From Chromatiales bacterium (GTDB taxonomy: Bacteria; Pseudomonadota; Gammaproteobacteria; Steroidobacterales; GCA-2729495): 64,000 bases of DNA. The translations under genes were made by a program, and so were the position numbers. Location of the stretch: contig JAEUPZ010000031.1 of assembly GCA_016789885.1 (NCBI GenBank), forward strand, positions 62,001 to 126,000, read 5' to 3'. Below the pieces are notes generated by a model, which saw nothing but the letters and a program-made list of their open reading frames with translations, was not told the DNA's origin and ran no database searches. Below, piece by piece: positions 17,739 through 29,383 of this stretch. Numbering within the stretch: the stretch's first letter is position 1; the number at the start of each line of letters is the position of its first letter.

Positions 17739-19037
17739 ATGCAGGACTTACAGGTTTCCGTCGAACACACCGCGGGGCTCGAGCGCCGCATGCGTGTCAA
17801 TGTGCCCGCCGCCCGCGTCGAGGAGGCGTTCAACGCCCGCCTGCGCAGCGTCGGCCGTACCGCCAGCATCCGGGGCTACCGTCCCGGTCGAATCCCCGAC
17901 AAGGTGCTTCGCCAGCGGTTCGGTGACCAGGTACGGCAGGAAGTGGTTCAGGCCATCGTCGAAGAGAGTTATTCCGAGGCCGTGGTGCGCGAGAAGCTGC
18001 GTCCGGCGGCGATGCCGCGCATCGAGCCCGAGGCCCTGGAGCAGGGGTCTGACCTGAGCTACACGGCAGTGTTCGAGGTGTACCCCGAGATCACCCTGAC
18101 CGGCCTCGAGGCCCTGAGCGTCGAGCAGCCCGAGGCAGCCTTCGACGACGGCGACCTCGACTTCGTCGTGCAGAGCCTGCGCCGGCAGCGGGCCCACTGG
18201 CACACGGTGGCGCGCCCGGCGCGCACCGGCGACCGGGTCACCGTCGACTTCCAGGGCACGCTGAATGGCCAGCCCATGGAGGGCGGCAGCGGCGAGGAAG
18301 TGCCCGTGGTGCTGGGGGAGGGCCGCATGATCGCGGACTTCGAGCGCCAGCTCGAGGGCCTGGAGGCGGGCGGTGAGCGCAGCTTCACGGTGAAGTTCCC
18401 GGCCGACTACCCCAACTCGAACCTGGCCGGCCAGCAGGCCGAGTTCCACGTCCGCGCCCGGGACGTGGCCGAGCAGCACCTGCCCGAGGTCGACGCCGAT
18501 TTCGTCCGTGGCTTCGGCATCGAGAGCGGTGCCGTCGACGAGTTCCATGCCGAGGTGCGCCGGAACATGACGAACGAGTTTGCCGGCCGCAGCCGAAACG
18601 AGGTCAAGCGCCAGCTGCTCGACCAGGTGCTCGCCGCCAACCCGGTGGCCCTGCCCGAGGTGCTGGTGGAGCAGGAGGCCGCGGGCCTGCAGGCCGACGC
18701 CATGCGGAACCTCGGGATCAATGATCCGCGCCAGGGGCCGGACCGCAGTTCGTTCCGGCCGACGGCCGAGCGCCGGGTGCGCCTGGGGCTCCTCATCGGC
18801 GAGATCATCCGCAACGAAAAGATCAGCGTGGACCGCGAGCGCGTCCGCCAGCGCATCGACGAGGTCGCGGCGGGCTACTCCCAGCCCGAGGAAGTCCGGC
18901 GGGTCTACCAGACCAACCGCGACCTGCTGGTGCAGGTCGAGAACGCCGTCCTCGAGGAGCAGGTCATCGACTGGCTCATCGGCCGCGCCCGGGCCAGTGC
19001 CAAGCCGATGACGTTCCGGGCGCTGGTCGGCGGCTGA
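17739..19037 (+). CDS. tig: Trigger factor
   Basis: Ribosome-associated chaperone and prolyl isomerase that receives nascent chains at the exit tunnel. The 432-residue protein has the ribosome-docking signature [19 protein letters not shown] near residue 45 (family consensus GFRxGKxP). An FKBP-like domain follows at about 150-240 ([14 protein letters not shown]), then the C-terminal arm domain. Length matches E. coli Tig (432). It heads the tig-clpP-clpX-lon protein quality-control block. Confidence 0.97.
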   Translation: MQDLQVSVEHTAGLERRMRVNVPAARVEEAFNARLRSVGRTASIRGYRPGRIPDKVLRQRFGDQVRQEVVQAIVEESYSEAVVREKLRPAAMPRIEPEALEQGSDLSYTAVFEVYPEITLTGLEALSVEQPEAAFDDGDLDFVVQSLRRQRAHWHTVARPARTGDRVTVDFQGTLNGQPMEGGSGEEVPVVLGEGRMIADFERQLEGLEAGGERSFTVKFPADYPNSNLAGQQAEFHVRARDVAEQHLPEVDADFVRGFGIESGAVDEFHAEVRRNMTNEFAGRSRNEVKRQLLDQVLAANPVALPEVLVEQEAAGLQADAMRNLGINDPRQGPDRSSFRPTAERRVRLGLLIGEIIRNEKISVDRERVRQRIDEVAAGYSQPEEVRRVYQTNRDLLVQVENAVLEEQVIDWLIGRARASAKPMTFRALVGG

Positions 19038-19062
19038 CCGCGGCAGGATGCCGAACGGAGAC

Positions 19063-19081
19063 GGCCCCGCGTGGCGGGGCC
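19063..19081 (+). promoter_or_regulatory. Strong GC hairpin between tig and clpP
   Basis: GGCCCCGC pairs with GCGGGGCC around a GTG loop, 26 bases after the tig stop. No T-run follows, so it is probably not a simple terminator. It may be an mRNA processing or stability element. Confidence 0.35.
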
Positions 19082-19111
19082 CGCAGCAGTGAACACAGGA
19101 AGGTGAGCGTG

Positions 19112-19729
19112 ATGGAAACCAAGGCCCTGAACCTCGTGCCGATGGTCGTCGAGCAGACCGCCCGCGGCGAGCGCGCGTACGACATCTACTCGCGCCTGCT
19201 GAAGGAGCGGGTGATCTTCATCGTCGGCCCCGTCGAGGACCAGATGGCGAACCTGGTGGTCGCGCAGCTGCTGTTCCTCGAGTCCGAGAACCCGGACAAG
19301 GACATCCACCTGTACATCAACTCGCCGGGTGGCGTGGTGACCTCGGGGCTCGCGATCTACGACACCATGCAGTTCATCAAGCCGGACGTCAGTACCATCT
19401 GCATGGGGCAGGCCGCCAGCATGGGCGCGGTCCTCCTCGCCGGCGGCACCAAGGGCAAGCGTTTCTGCCTGCCGCACTCCCGGGTCATGGTCCACCAGCC
19501 CCTGGGCGGCTTCCAGGGCCAGGCCTCCGACATCGACATCCACGCCCGCGAGATCCTGCTGGTCCGCGAGCGCCTGAACCGCATCCTGTCGCGGCATACG
19601 GGGCAGCCCATCGAGCGCATCGAGCGGGACACCGACCGTGACCGGTTCCTCAGTGGCGAGGAGGCGGTGGCGTACGGCCTGATCGATTCGGTGCTCGAGC
19701 GCCGTGCCGAAGTGCGCAAGCCGGCCTGA
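19112..19729 (+). CDS. clpP: ATP-dependent Clp protease proteolytic subunit
   Basis: Serine peptidase that forms the tetradecameric barrel working with ClpX or ClpA. The 205-residue protein has the catalytic triad Ser103 ([11 protein letters not shown]), His128 (RVMVHQP) and Asp177 (DTDRDRFL), each offset by six from E. coli. The ATG at 19112 is preferred over the in-frame GTG at 19103, because AGGAAGG ends 8 bases before the ATG. An intrinsic terminator follows the stop, separating it partly from clpX. Confidence 0.97.
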   Translation: METKALNLVPMVVEQTARGERAYDIYSRLLKERVIFIVGPVEDQMANLVVAQLLFLESENPDKDIHLYINSPGGVVTSGLAIYDTMQFIKPDVSTICMGQAASMGAVLLAGGTKGKRFCLPHSRVMVHQPLGGFQGQASDIDIHAREILLVRERLNRILSRHTGQPIERIERDTDRDRFLSGEEAVAYGLIDSVLERRAEVRKPA

Positions 19730-19740
19730 ACGTGACGGGT

Positions 19741-19764
19741 GCCGCCCTTGCGGGCGGCGGTTTT
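19741..19764 (+). terminator. Intrinsic terminator after clpP
   Basis: GCCGCCC (19741-19747), loop TTGC, GGGCGGC (19752-19758), then GGTTTT. A compact 7-bp GC stem plus T-run begins 12 bases after the clpP stop. Confidence 0.75.
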
Positions 19765-19846
19765 GCGCCCTCCGCGGGGCGCGTGCTATATACGAAGCGG
19801 GCACCCCCTGCAGGGTGCGGTGACGCAGCGAGGGCCGAGGGCACAC

Positions 19847-21166
<1,320 letters not shown>

Positions 21167-21259
21167 CCAGCACCCGCAGCGGGCCGCTGCCGGGAGCGGA
21201 ACGCCAGCAAGGCGGACGGTGACCGCGGCAGGCCCCACCACCCACCGGGAGGGAGTCCC

Positions 21260-23677
<2,418 letters not shown>

Positions 23678-23696
23678 GCCGTTCTTGCAGGACGGG

Positions 23697-23718
23697 CCGG
23701 CCAGTCCCAGCTGGCCGG
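23697..23718 (+). terminator. Possible lon terminator hairpin (no T-run); first part of a 310-base gap
   Basis: CCGGCCAG, loop TCCCAG, CTGGCCGG lies 19 bases after the lon stop. It lacks a T-run, so it could at most be a weak or factor-dependent end. The gap 23678-23987 holds no convincing gene; apart from this stem and the hairpin at 23923-23965, I see no other clear element. Confidence 0.3.
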
Positions 23719-23922
23719 TGCCCGGGTGGGCTCCTGTGCCGGAGTGGCCGTCCCGCGGGCCGCTCCCCGGCGCGCGACGGTGGCGAGGTGCAGGAGTCGC
23801 CGTCCCTCGTCCCCCCTGTGGACCTCCGGACCGTTGTCGCCTGATTCCGGCCTGGTTCCGATCGGCCGACGTTTTTCAAGGGTTGATTACCGCGGGCTTG
23901 CCGCCTACCGTGGCGGCCCGGA

Positions 23923-23965
23923 ATCCCGGGCTGCCGGCACCGCCGGCAGCCGGCCGGGATCTTTT
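23923..23965 (+). promoter_or_regulatory. Large bulged hairpin with T-run in the hupB leader
   Basis: ATCCCGG plus GCTGCCGGC pairs with GCCGGCAGC and CCGGGAT around an ACC loop, with a CGG bulge on the 3' side. That is 16 paired bases followed by CTTTT, ending 23 bases before the hupB ATG. No promoter can fit between it and the gene, so transcription of hupB must pass through it. It may be an attenuator, or a leaky lon terminator. Confidence 0.5.
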
Positions 23966-23987
23966 GGTCCACATGTAAGGTGCGTTG

Positions 23988-24260
23988 ATGAACAAGGGTG
24001 AGCTGATTGACGTGGTGGCCGGCGAAGCAGGGCTGTCGAAGGCCGATGCGACGCGGGCCGTCGAGGCGCTGCTGGGCGCCGTCACCAAGGCGCTGAAGGC
24101 GGGCGACCAGGTGGCGCTCGTGGGCTTCGGCACGTTCGTCGCGAAGAAGCGCGCCGCGCGCGAGGGCCGCAATCCGCGCACGGGTGAGATGATCCAGATT
24201 CCTGCCTCGATCGTTCCCGGCTTCAAGGCTGGGAAAGCCCTGAAGGATGCCGTAAACTAA
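23988..24260 (+). CDS. hupB: DNA-binding protein HU
   Basis: Small nucleoid-associated protein that bends DNA as a dimer. The 90-residue product has the standard HU fold pattern. The N-terminal helices [20 protein letters not shown] are followed by [12 protein letters not shown], and the DNA-binding arm carries [22 protein letters not shown] ribosome site precedes the ATG at 23988. Location downstream of lon and upstream of ppiD matches HU-beta. Confidence 0.96.
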   Translation: MNKGELIDVVAGEAGLSKADATRAVEALLGAVTKALKAGDQVALVGFGTFVAKKRAAREGRNPRTGEMIQIPASIVPGFKAGKALKDAVN

Positions 24261-24317
24261 TCGCGCTCGACTTCCCGGGCCGGCGCCGAATGGTGCCCTG
24301 CCTCGGCGGGCCACCAG

Positions 24318-24343
24318 CCCGGCTCCCGGAAAGCCGGGTTTTT
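24318..24343 (+). terminator. Intrinsic terminator after hupB
   Basis: CCCGGCT (24318-24324), loop CCCGGAA, AGCCGGG (24332-24338), then TTTTT (24339-24343). It lies 57 bases after the hupB stop and before tRNA-Val. Confidence 0.8.
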
Positions 24344-24393
24344 CGCATCTGAGTGCGGGTGGCAGGCACCCGGCTGGCAGGCAAACGCCCGAG

Positions 24394-24469
24394 GGGTGCT
24401 TAGCTCAGCTGGAAGAGCGTCGCCCTTACAAGGCGAAGGTCGGGGGTTCGAGCCCCTCAGCACCCACCA
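24394..24469 (+). tRNA. tRNA-Val (anticodon TAC)
   Basis: 76-base cloverleaf with CCA encoded. Acceptor GGGTGCT pairs with AGCACCC, and anticodon stem TCGCC/GGCGA encloses loop CTTACAA. Val-Asp tRNA pairs are a frequent tandem. Confidence 0.97.
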
Positions 24470-24553
24470 GCCCTTCGGGGCCGGGTCCTGCCGCAGGCGC
24501 CAGCGGCCGGTCCCACGGTGGACCTGTGTGGTGCCAAGGTTTCGAGTGCCGGT

Positions 24554-24630
24554 GGAGTGGTAGTTCAGCTGGTTAGAATACCGGCCTGTCACGCCGGGGG
24601 TCGCGGGTTCGAGTCCCGTCCACTCCGCCA
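24554..24630 (+). tRNA. tRNA-Asp (anticodon GTC)
   Basis: 77-base cloverleaf with CCA encoded. Acceptor GGAGTGG pairs with CCACTCC, and anticodon stem CCGGC/GCCGG encloses loop CTGTCAC. It is 84 bases after tRNA-Val and probably co-transcribed. Confidence 0.97.
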
Positions 24631-24642
24631 CTCGTTCCTGCC

Positions 24643-24670
24643 GGGGGTGCCGCCGTTGCGCGGCACCCCC
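24643..24670 (+). terminator. Hairpin after tRNA-Asp, no T-run
   Basis: GGGGGTGCCG (24643-24652) pairs with CGGCACCCCC (24661-24670); an inner C-G pair closes a short loop. No T-run follows, so termination strength is uncertain. It separates the tRNAs from ppiD. Confidence 0.45.
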
Positions 24671-24757
24671 AGCAGCTCTCCCGACCCAGCCGCTGGCGAC
24701 GCCAGGTGCCACCAGGGTAAAGGGCACGCGCCCGATGGCGCGCGCAGGGAGTGACCG

Positions 24758-26662
24758 ATGCTCGACTTCGTCCGCAACCGGCTCAAGGGCCCGGTGGCCA
24801 TCGCCATCCTGGTGCTCATCGCCGTACCCCTCGCCATCACCTTCGGCCGCATGGACGCCGGCACCGGGTCCACCGGCGTCGCCGCCCAGGTCAACGGCGA
24901 AGCCATCGCCATGCGCGACTTCGATCGCGTGTACCAGGACCAGCTGGCGCTGGAGCAGCAGGCCGCCACGGGCAGCCTGCCCCCCGGGTTCACCGCTGAC
25001 CTCAAGCGTCGCGTCCTCGACCAGCTCGTACTGAACCGGTCCGTCATCCAGTTCGTCCGCGACCTCGACTTCCGGGCCTCCGACGACAAGGTGGCCGAGG
25101 CGATCCGCGGCCAGGCGGCGTTCCAGGTGGGCGGCGAGTTCTCGAAGACCGCCTACGAGGCGGCCCTGGCCTCGCGCGGCATCACGCCGACCTTCTACGA
25201 AGAGGACCAGCGCAGCTTCCTGTCGCTGGCGCAGCTGCAGGAGGGCCTGCTCGACGGCGCCTTCCTGACCCCGGCCGAGTACCGTCGCTACCTGCAGCTC
25301 GAGCTCGAACGGCGCACGGCGGCCTTCGTGGTGCTCGACGCCGCGGCCATAGCGGCCAACCTTCCCGTCAGCGATGCCGACATCCAGCAGTACTACGAGG
25401 CCAACGCCGAGCAGTTCCGCAGCGAGGAGAGCGTCTCCCTCGAGTACGTCGAGGTGTCCCTGGCCGACATGGCCCAGGGGTATTCACCCGACGAGGCGGC
25501 GCTCCGCGAGGCCTACGAGTCCGCCGAGCCCGGCCGCTTCCGCACGGCCGAGGAACGCCGGGCGCGGCACATCCTGCTCGCCGTCACGCCCGGGCGCGAC
25601 GAGGCAGCCACCACGAAGCTCGCCGGCGAGCTGGCCGGCAAGCTGGCCGCCGGTGCCGACTTCGCGGCCCTTGCCCGCGAGTACTCGAGTGACACCGGGT
25701 CTGCTGCGCGCGGCGGCGACCTCGGCTTTGCCGGCCGCGGGTTCTACGTGCCCGAGTTCGAGGAGGCGCTCTTTGCGCTGTCGCCTGGCCAGCTCTCGGC
25801 GCCGGTCAAGACCCAGTTCGGCATCCACCTGATCCGGCTCGACGAGATCAAGGCTGGCAGCGAGCGCAGCCTCGACCAGGTGCGGGCCGAGATCGCCGAC
25901 GAACTGCGCCGGAACAAGGCCCAGGACGAGTTCCTGGCGCTGGCCGAGCGGCTCGACGACCTGGCGCTGGAGAGCCCGGGCTCCCTCGAGCCCGTTGGCG
26001 AGGCGACCGGGCTGCCCGTGCGCCGCATCGACGTCTTCACCCGGGCCGGGGGTGGTCCGCTGCCGGCCAGTCCGGCCCTCATCGACGCGGTCTTCGACCA
26101 GGCCGCGCTGACGGGCGAAGAGAACACCCGGCTCATCGAGTTCGAGGACGGCCGCGCCCTCGTGGCGCGCGTCGCCGAGCACCGCCTCCCGGCGCCGCGG
26201 CCGCTGGAACAGGTGCGCGGCCAGGTGATCGAGCGGCTGCGGGCCGAGCGCGGCGCCGCGGCGGCGCGGGAGCGCGGCGAGGCCATCATCAAGCAGGTGG
26301 AGCAGGGCACCGACCTCGCGGCGGCGGCGGCCGGCCTGCCGCTGGCCGGGCCCGTCGAGCTGGGTCGCGGCACCGCCGGTGCACCGCCCGAACTGCTGAC
26401 GGCCATCTTCCGTGCGCCGCGTCCGACGTCGGGACCCGTGGTGCGCGGTGTCGAGCTGCCTTCCGGCTACGCCGTTTTCCGGCTCGATTCCGTCCGCCCG
26501 GGCGACCCGGACCAGGTGCCGCGCGAGATCCGCGACCAGCGCAAGCAGTTGCTGTCGCGGCAGACCGGGCTCACCGAAGTCGAGACGCTGGCGTCGGTCG
26601 TGAAGTCGGCCGCCAAGGTGTCGGTGTCGCCGGATCTGTTCCGTGAGACGGACGAGCTCTGA
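24758..26662 (+). CDS. ppiD: Periplasmic folding chaperone PpiD (SurA/parvulin-like)
   Basis: Inner-membrane-anchored periplasmic chaperone assisting proteins that emerge from the Sec translocon. The 634-residue protein starts with the PpiD hallmark MLDFVRNRLKGPVA. One membrane helix at about residues 13-31 is followed by a SurA-like chaperone region (about 45-200). A parvulin domain lies at about 267-365 (RARHILLAVTP, then YSSDTGSAARGGDLGF and FGIHLIRLDEI), with a further C-terminal chaperone segment. Length matches E. coli PpiD (623). Position after hupB is canonical. Confidence 0.95.
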   Translation: MLDFVRNRLKGPVAIAILVLIAVPLAITFGRMDAGTGSTGVAAQVNGEAIAMRDFDRVYQDQLALEQQAATGSLPPGFTADLKRRVLDQLVLNRSVIQFVRDLDFRASDDKVAEAIRGQAAFQVGGEFSKTAYEAALASRGITPTFYEEDQRSFLSLAQLQEGLLDGAFLTPAEYRRYLQLELERRTAAFVVLDAAAIAANLPVSDADIQQYYEANAEQFRSEESVSLEYVEVSLADMAQGYSPDEAALREAYESAEPGRFRTAEERRARHILLAVTPGRDEAATTKLAGELAGKLAAGADFAALAREYSSDTGSAARGGDLGFAGRGFYVPEFEEALFALSPGQLSAPVKTQFGIHLIRLDEIKAGSERSLDQVRAEIADELRRNKAQDEFLALAERLDDLALESPGSLEPVGEATGLPVRRIDVFTRAGGGPLPASPALIDAVFDQAALTGEENTRLIEFEDGRALVARVAEHRLPAPRPLEQVRGQVIERLRAERGAAAARERGEAIIKQVEQGTDLAAAAAGLPLAGPVELGRGTAGAPPELLTAIFRAPRPTSGPVVRGVELPSGYAVFRLDSVRPGDPDQVPREIRDQRKQLLSRQTGLTEVETLASVVKSAAKVSVSPDLFRETDEL

Positions 26663-26768
26663 GGCCGGCACTCGGCGTAGCCTGCGCACATTGACCCAAA
26701 GCGGGTTACATAATCCTGCAAGGCGTTGACATAACAGTCACAAATCCCCGGGAAAAGTGAACTCGCGC

Positions 26769-26797
26769 TTGCGACTGCAGCATCGGGTGCCTAGGAT
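26769..26797 (+). promoter_or_regulatory. Candidate promoter of the HprK/PqqD-like cassette
   Basis: TTGCGA (26769-26774) and TAGGAT (26792-26797) are separated by 17 bases, 27 bases before the first cassette ATG. The surrounding 160-base gap after ppiD is locally A/T-richer and also holds TTGACA at 26726-26731, which has no matching -10. Prediction only. Confidence 0.45.
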
Positions 26798-26824
26798 GAG
26801 ACTCGTAAGTCAGGCACACGAGCC

Positions 26825-27172
26825 ATGGATTCCTCCAAGGACGACAAGGCGGCCTCCGAAACGCGCAAGGTTTCGCGCCGGTCGGTCATGCAGGCCGGCC
26901 TCAAGGCGGGCCCGGTCCTGATGACGCTGCCCACCGTACCGGCGTGGGCCACCACGAACCAGTCCGCCACCAGCTGCGGAACCAACCCTGACACCGAGTC
27001 CTGCCGCGCCCAGGGCTACGAGTCCAGCGGCCTCCAGGAGCAGGACCTCTTCGACGACACCACGACGACGACAACCACGTCGGGCAAGGGCAAGGGCAAG
27101 GGCAAGGACAAGAAGGACGAGGACGACGGCGTCTTCCTGAACTCCGGCAACTGGCTCAACAAGAAGCCCTAG
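26825..27172 (+). CDS. Small Tat-signal-like protein, candidate substrate of the adjacent HprK/PqqD-like cassette
   Basis: A 115-residue protein of no family I recognise. It has a basic N-terminus, then SRRSVMQ at residues 17-23. A moderately hydrophobic stretch ends VPAWA at about residue 42, which looks like a twin-arginine leader with a signal-peptidase site. The mature part has two cysteines (51 and 60), an acidic patch (DLFDD), seven consecutive threonines (79-85), four Gly-Lys repeats (87-94) and a charged tail, ending NSGNWLNKKP. It lies 11 bases upstream of the PqqD-like gene and downstream of a candidate promoter. Because PqqD-like proteins commonly bind peptide leaders, it is the natural candidate for a modified peptide or exported target. 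That role is inference; it might instead be an unrelated small exported protein. Confidence 0.7.
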   Translation: MDSSKDDKAASETRKVSRRSVMQAGLKAGPVLMTLPTVPAWATTNQSATSCGTNPDTESCRAQGYESSGLQEQDLFDDTTTTTTTSGKGKGKGKDKKDEDDGVFLNSGNWLNKKP

Positions 27173-27183
27173 GTTTTCCCGCG

Positions 27184-27456
27184 TTGACCATCTGGGTCAC
27201 CCGCCAGCAGAGCACCGTGCTGGTGGAGCCGTGCGAAGACGGCCACGTCGTCCACCTCGTCGCCAGTGGCATGACCCACTTGGTCGATTCCCTGACCGCC
27301 GAGTTGCTAACGTACCTGCAGGACCCCCGCGAGGTGGAACAGGTGCGGCAGTTCGTGGCAACGCTGGCCGGTGACCCCGGCCTGACCATCACGGCCCTCG
27401 AGGCAGAACGGCTTTCACCGCTGGAGGCCATCGGGCTGCTCGAGCGACGCGCGTGA
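27184..27456 (+). CDS. PqqD-like protein (HPr-rel-A system type)
   Basis: A 90-residue protein that appears to start at a TTG (27184), 11 bases after the small Tat-like gene. Its pattern of beta strands (VLVEPCEDGHVVHLVASGMTH) followed by helices, with a tail of Leu-rich turns ending in LLERRA, matches the winged-helix PqqD/RiPP-recognition fold. It most resembles the PqqD-related proteins found beside HprK-related kinase A. Such proteins bind leader peptides and hand them to modifying enzymes. The stop overlaps the next start (GTGA), so translation is coupled to the kinase. The TTG start is uncertain, but no ATG or GTG fits better at the N-terminus. Confidence 0.7.
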   Translation: MTIWVTRQQSTVLVEPCEDGHVVHLVASGMTHLVDSLTAELLTYLQDPREVEQVRQFVATLAGDPGLTITALEAERLSPLEAIGLLERRA

Positions 27457-28340
27457 GGGTCGCCGATCACTCGCCCGGCAGCCTGCGGTCGAGCCTGCGG
27501 GCCGGCCGGCTGCTGCTCTCCTTCGGTCCGCTGCAGGCCCGCGTCATCGCGAAGGAGGCGGGCTTTGCCTGCTCCCTGCACCGGCTCTATGGCAGCTGGG
27601 AAGCCGTCTCCGCCGATACGGACGTCGGTGACATCACGCTGTGCCTGCGGCGGCGTGGCCTGCGGCACTGGGTGTGGGTCGTGAACGGACGCGAGTCGCC
27701 ACGCATCTTTCCCCGCGCCATGGCCCTGGCCCAGTTCGAATGGGCCATGCACCTGGCCATGGCGGTTGCCCTGGCGCCGCGGGTCTCGATCCATGCCGCC
27801 GTCGTCGTGCGACCGGACGGGCGCGCCGCCGCCCTGGTGGGGCGCTCCGGCACCGGCAAGAGCACCCTGGCGGCCGGTCTCGTGGCGGCCGGGTGGACGC
27901 TGGCGGCCGACGAGTTCCTCGTGCTCGAACCATCGGGCGATATCGCGCCGGTGCCCGCGGTGATCACGCTCAAGGGGTCGTCCATCGACCTGATCCGCTC
28001 GCGCAGCCCCGACGGTACCTTCAGCCCCGTGGCCATCGACGCGGAGCGCGGCCCCATCGCCCATTACGCGGCGCCGCGCCTCGCGCGGCCCGATTCGCCC
28101 GTCGACCTGCGCACCATCGTCTTCCCGCGCTACGCCGCCGATGCGGACCCGCTGGTGCGCGCGCTGCCCCGGGGCGAGGCGATCATCCGCCTCGGCCGCC
28201 AGAGCCACAACCTGCACCTGGCAGGACCCGAGGGCTTCAGGCTGGTGGCAGGCCTCGCCCGGCGGCCCGTGCACGCGGCCCGCTACGCCAGCCTCGACGC
28301 CGGCATGCAGGTGGTCAACGACCTGCTGGAGGAGGCATGA
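27453..28340 (+). CDS. HprK-related kinase A
   Basis: A 295-residue P-loop protein resembling the kinase half of HPr kinase/phosphorylase. Walker A is LVGRSGTGKSTL at about residues 128-139, preceded by HAAVVV and followed by an acidic pair in AADEFLVLE (Asp153, Glu154), as in HprK. No HPr or PTS gene is nearby, so the substrate is unlikely to be HPr. Related kinases in some lasso-peptide clusters phosphorylate the peptide, which suggests phosphorylation of the upstream small protein or another acceptor. It starts at a GTG overlapping the PqqD-like stop, and its own stop overlaps the next ATG (ATGA). Confidence 0.78.
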   Translation: MRVADHSPGSLRSSLRAGRLLLSFGPLQARVIAKEAGFACSLHRLYGSWEAVSADTDVGDITLCLRRRGLRHWVWVVNGRESPRIFPRAMALAQFEWAMHLAMAVALAPRVSIHAAVVVRPDGRAAALVGRSGTGKSTLAAGLVAAGWTLAADEFLVLEPSGDIAPVPAVITLKGSSIDLIRSRSPDGTFSPVAIDAERGPIAHYAAPRLARPDSPVDLRTIVFPRYAADADPLVRALPRGEAIIRLGRQSHNLHLAGPEGFRLVAGLARRPVHAARYASLDAGMQVVNDLLEEA

Positions 28341-29383
28341 GCGACGCCTTCATTGCCGCCTGGCGCGACCCTGCCATCGCCCTCACCTGGGGCGTGCGGG
28401 AATGGGCGGACCTGCTGCCCCGGTTCCGGGGTGCGGGCCTGCTGGCGCACTTCGGTGAGCGGCTGAAGCTGGCCGGCGTGTCGACCGGGACTTTCCCGCC
28501 CGCGGTCCAGCGGCAGCTCGCGGCAGCGGCTGCGTCCGCCGCCGTACGGGCCCGCAGCACCCGCTGGGAATGCGGCGAGCTGGCGTTGCTGTTCCCGTCG
28601 GCCGGGGCGCCGATGATGCTGCTCAAGGGCGCCTCGTACCTGCTGACCGGTGCGCTGCCGGGCCGGGGCCGCTTCCTCAGCGACATCGACCTGCTGGTGC
28701 CGCGCGAGGCCCTGCCCGCCGTCGAACAGCGGCTCGCTGCCGGCGACTGGGTGCCCGCCGACAAGGCCGACGCCGATGCCCGCTATTTCCAGCAGTGGCT
28801 GCACCAGCTGCCGGCCTACCGGCACGGCGTCAGGCACTCGATGCTCGACCTGCACCACACGATCATCGCGCCGTGGGGTGGCCACGTCGTCGATACGGAC
28901 GCACTGCTGGCGGCGGCCGTGCCCACCGGCGTCGGTCACCTGCTGGCGCCGGCGCCCCTCGACCGCTGCCTGATCGTCGCCGCCCACTTCGTGCGGTCCG
29001 ATGCCGGCAGCGGCGCCTTCCGTGACCTGCTGGACCTGGACGAGCTCATCAGCGAGGCGGTGCCGCCCGGCGAATCCCTGGACGCCCTGGAGGCCAGGGC
29101 GCGGGAGATCGGCCTGTGGCGGGCCCTGTGCGTGGCCACGCACTTCGCCGCGGCCCTGTTCGGGACGCGCACCGTGGGTCCGGCGCCCCTGGGCGCCGGC
29201 CTGCGGGCGAGGCTGCTGGTGCCCGATGGCGTCCGCGGGCCGTCGCCGTTCCGCAAGGCCCTGCGGCGCCTGCAGCGCGTCGGCACCTACCGGCAGACGC
29301 TGCCGCTGCGGGTGATGCTGTCGCGCTCGATCGGCAGCCGCCTCGGCCGCCCCGGCGCGGGACCTGCGAGGTCGCCCGGCTAG
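28337..29383 (+). CDS. Nucleotidyltransferase-like protein (NTP_transf_5 type) of the HprK cassette
   Basis: A 348-residue protein with the polymerase-beta-like nucleotidyltransferase pattern of uncharacterised family members. LLKGASYLL at residues 95-103 is followed by [12 protein letters not shown], whose Asp116 and Asp118 would bind metal. The rest is helical and rich in Arg, Leu and Ala. Similar proteins accompany HprK-related kinases and PqqD-like proteins in putative peptide-modification cassettes. The substrate is unknown. Its ATG overlaps the kinase stop (ATGA). Its TAG lies in a CTAG shared with the convergent fabI stop, so there is no room for a terminator between them. Confidence 0.72.
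   Translation: MSDAFIAAWRDPAIALTWGVREWADLLPRFRGAGLLAHFGERLKLAGVSTGTFPPAVQRQLAAAAASAAVRARSTRWECGELALLFPSAGAPMMLLKGASYLLTGALPGRGRFLSDIDLLVPREALPAVEQRLAAGDWVPADKADADARYFQQWLHQLPAYRHGVRHSMLDLHHTIIAPWGGHVVDTDALLAAAVPTGVGHLLAPAPLDRCLIVAAHFVRSDAGSGAFRDLLDLDELISEAVPPGESLDALEARAREIGLWRALCVATHFAAALFGTRTVGPAPLGAGLRARLLVPDGVRGPSPFRKALRRLQRVGTYRQTLPLRVMLSRSIGSRLGRPGAGPARSPG

Noticed and set aside
26691..26731. TTGACC and TTGACA hexamers upstream of the HprK-like cassette as -35 elements
   Set aside because: Neither has an acceptable -10 at 16-18 bases; the TTGCGA/TAGGAT pair further on fits better.
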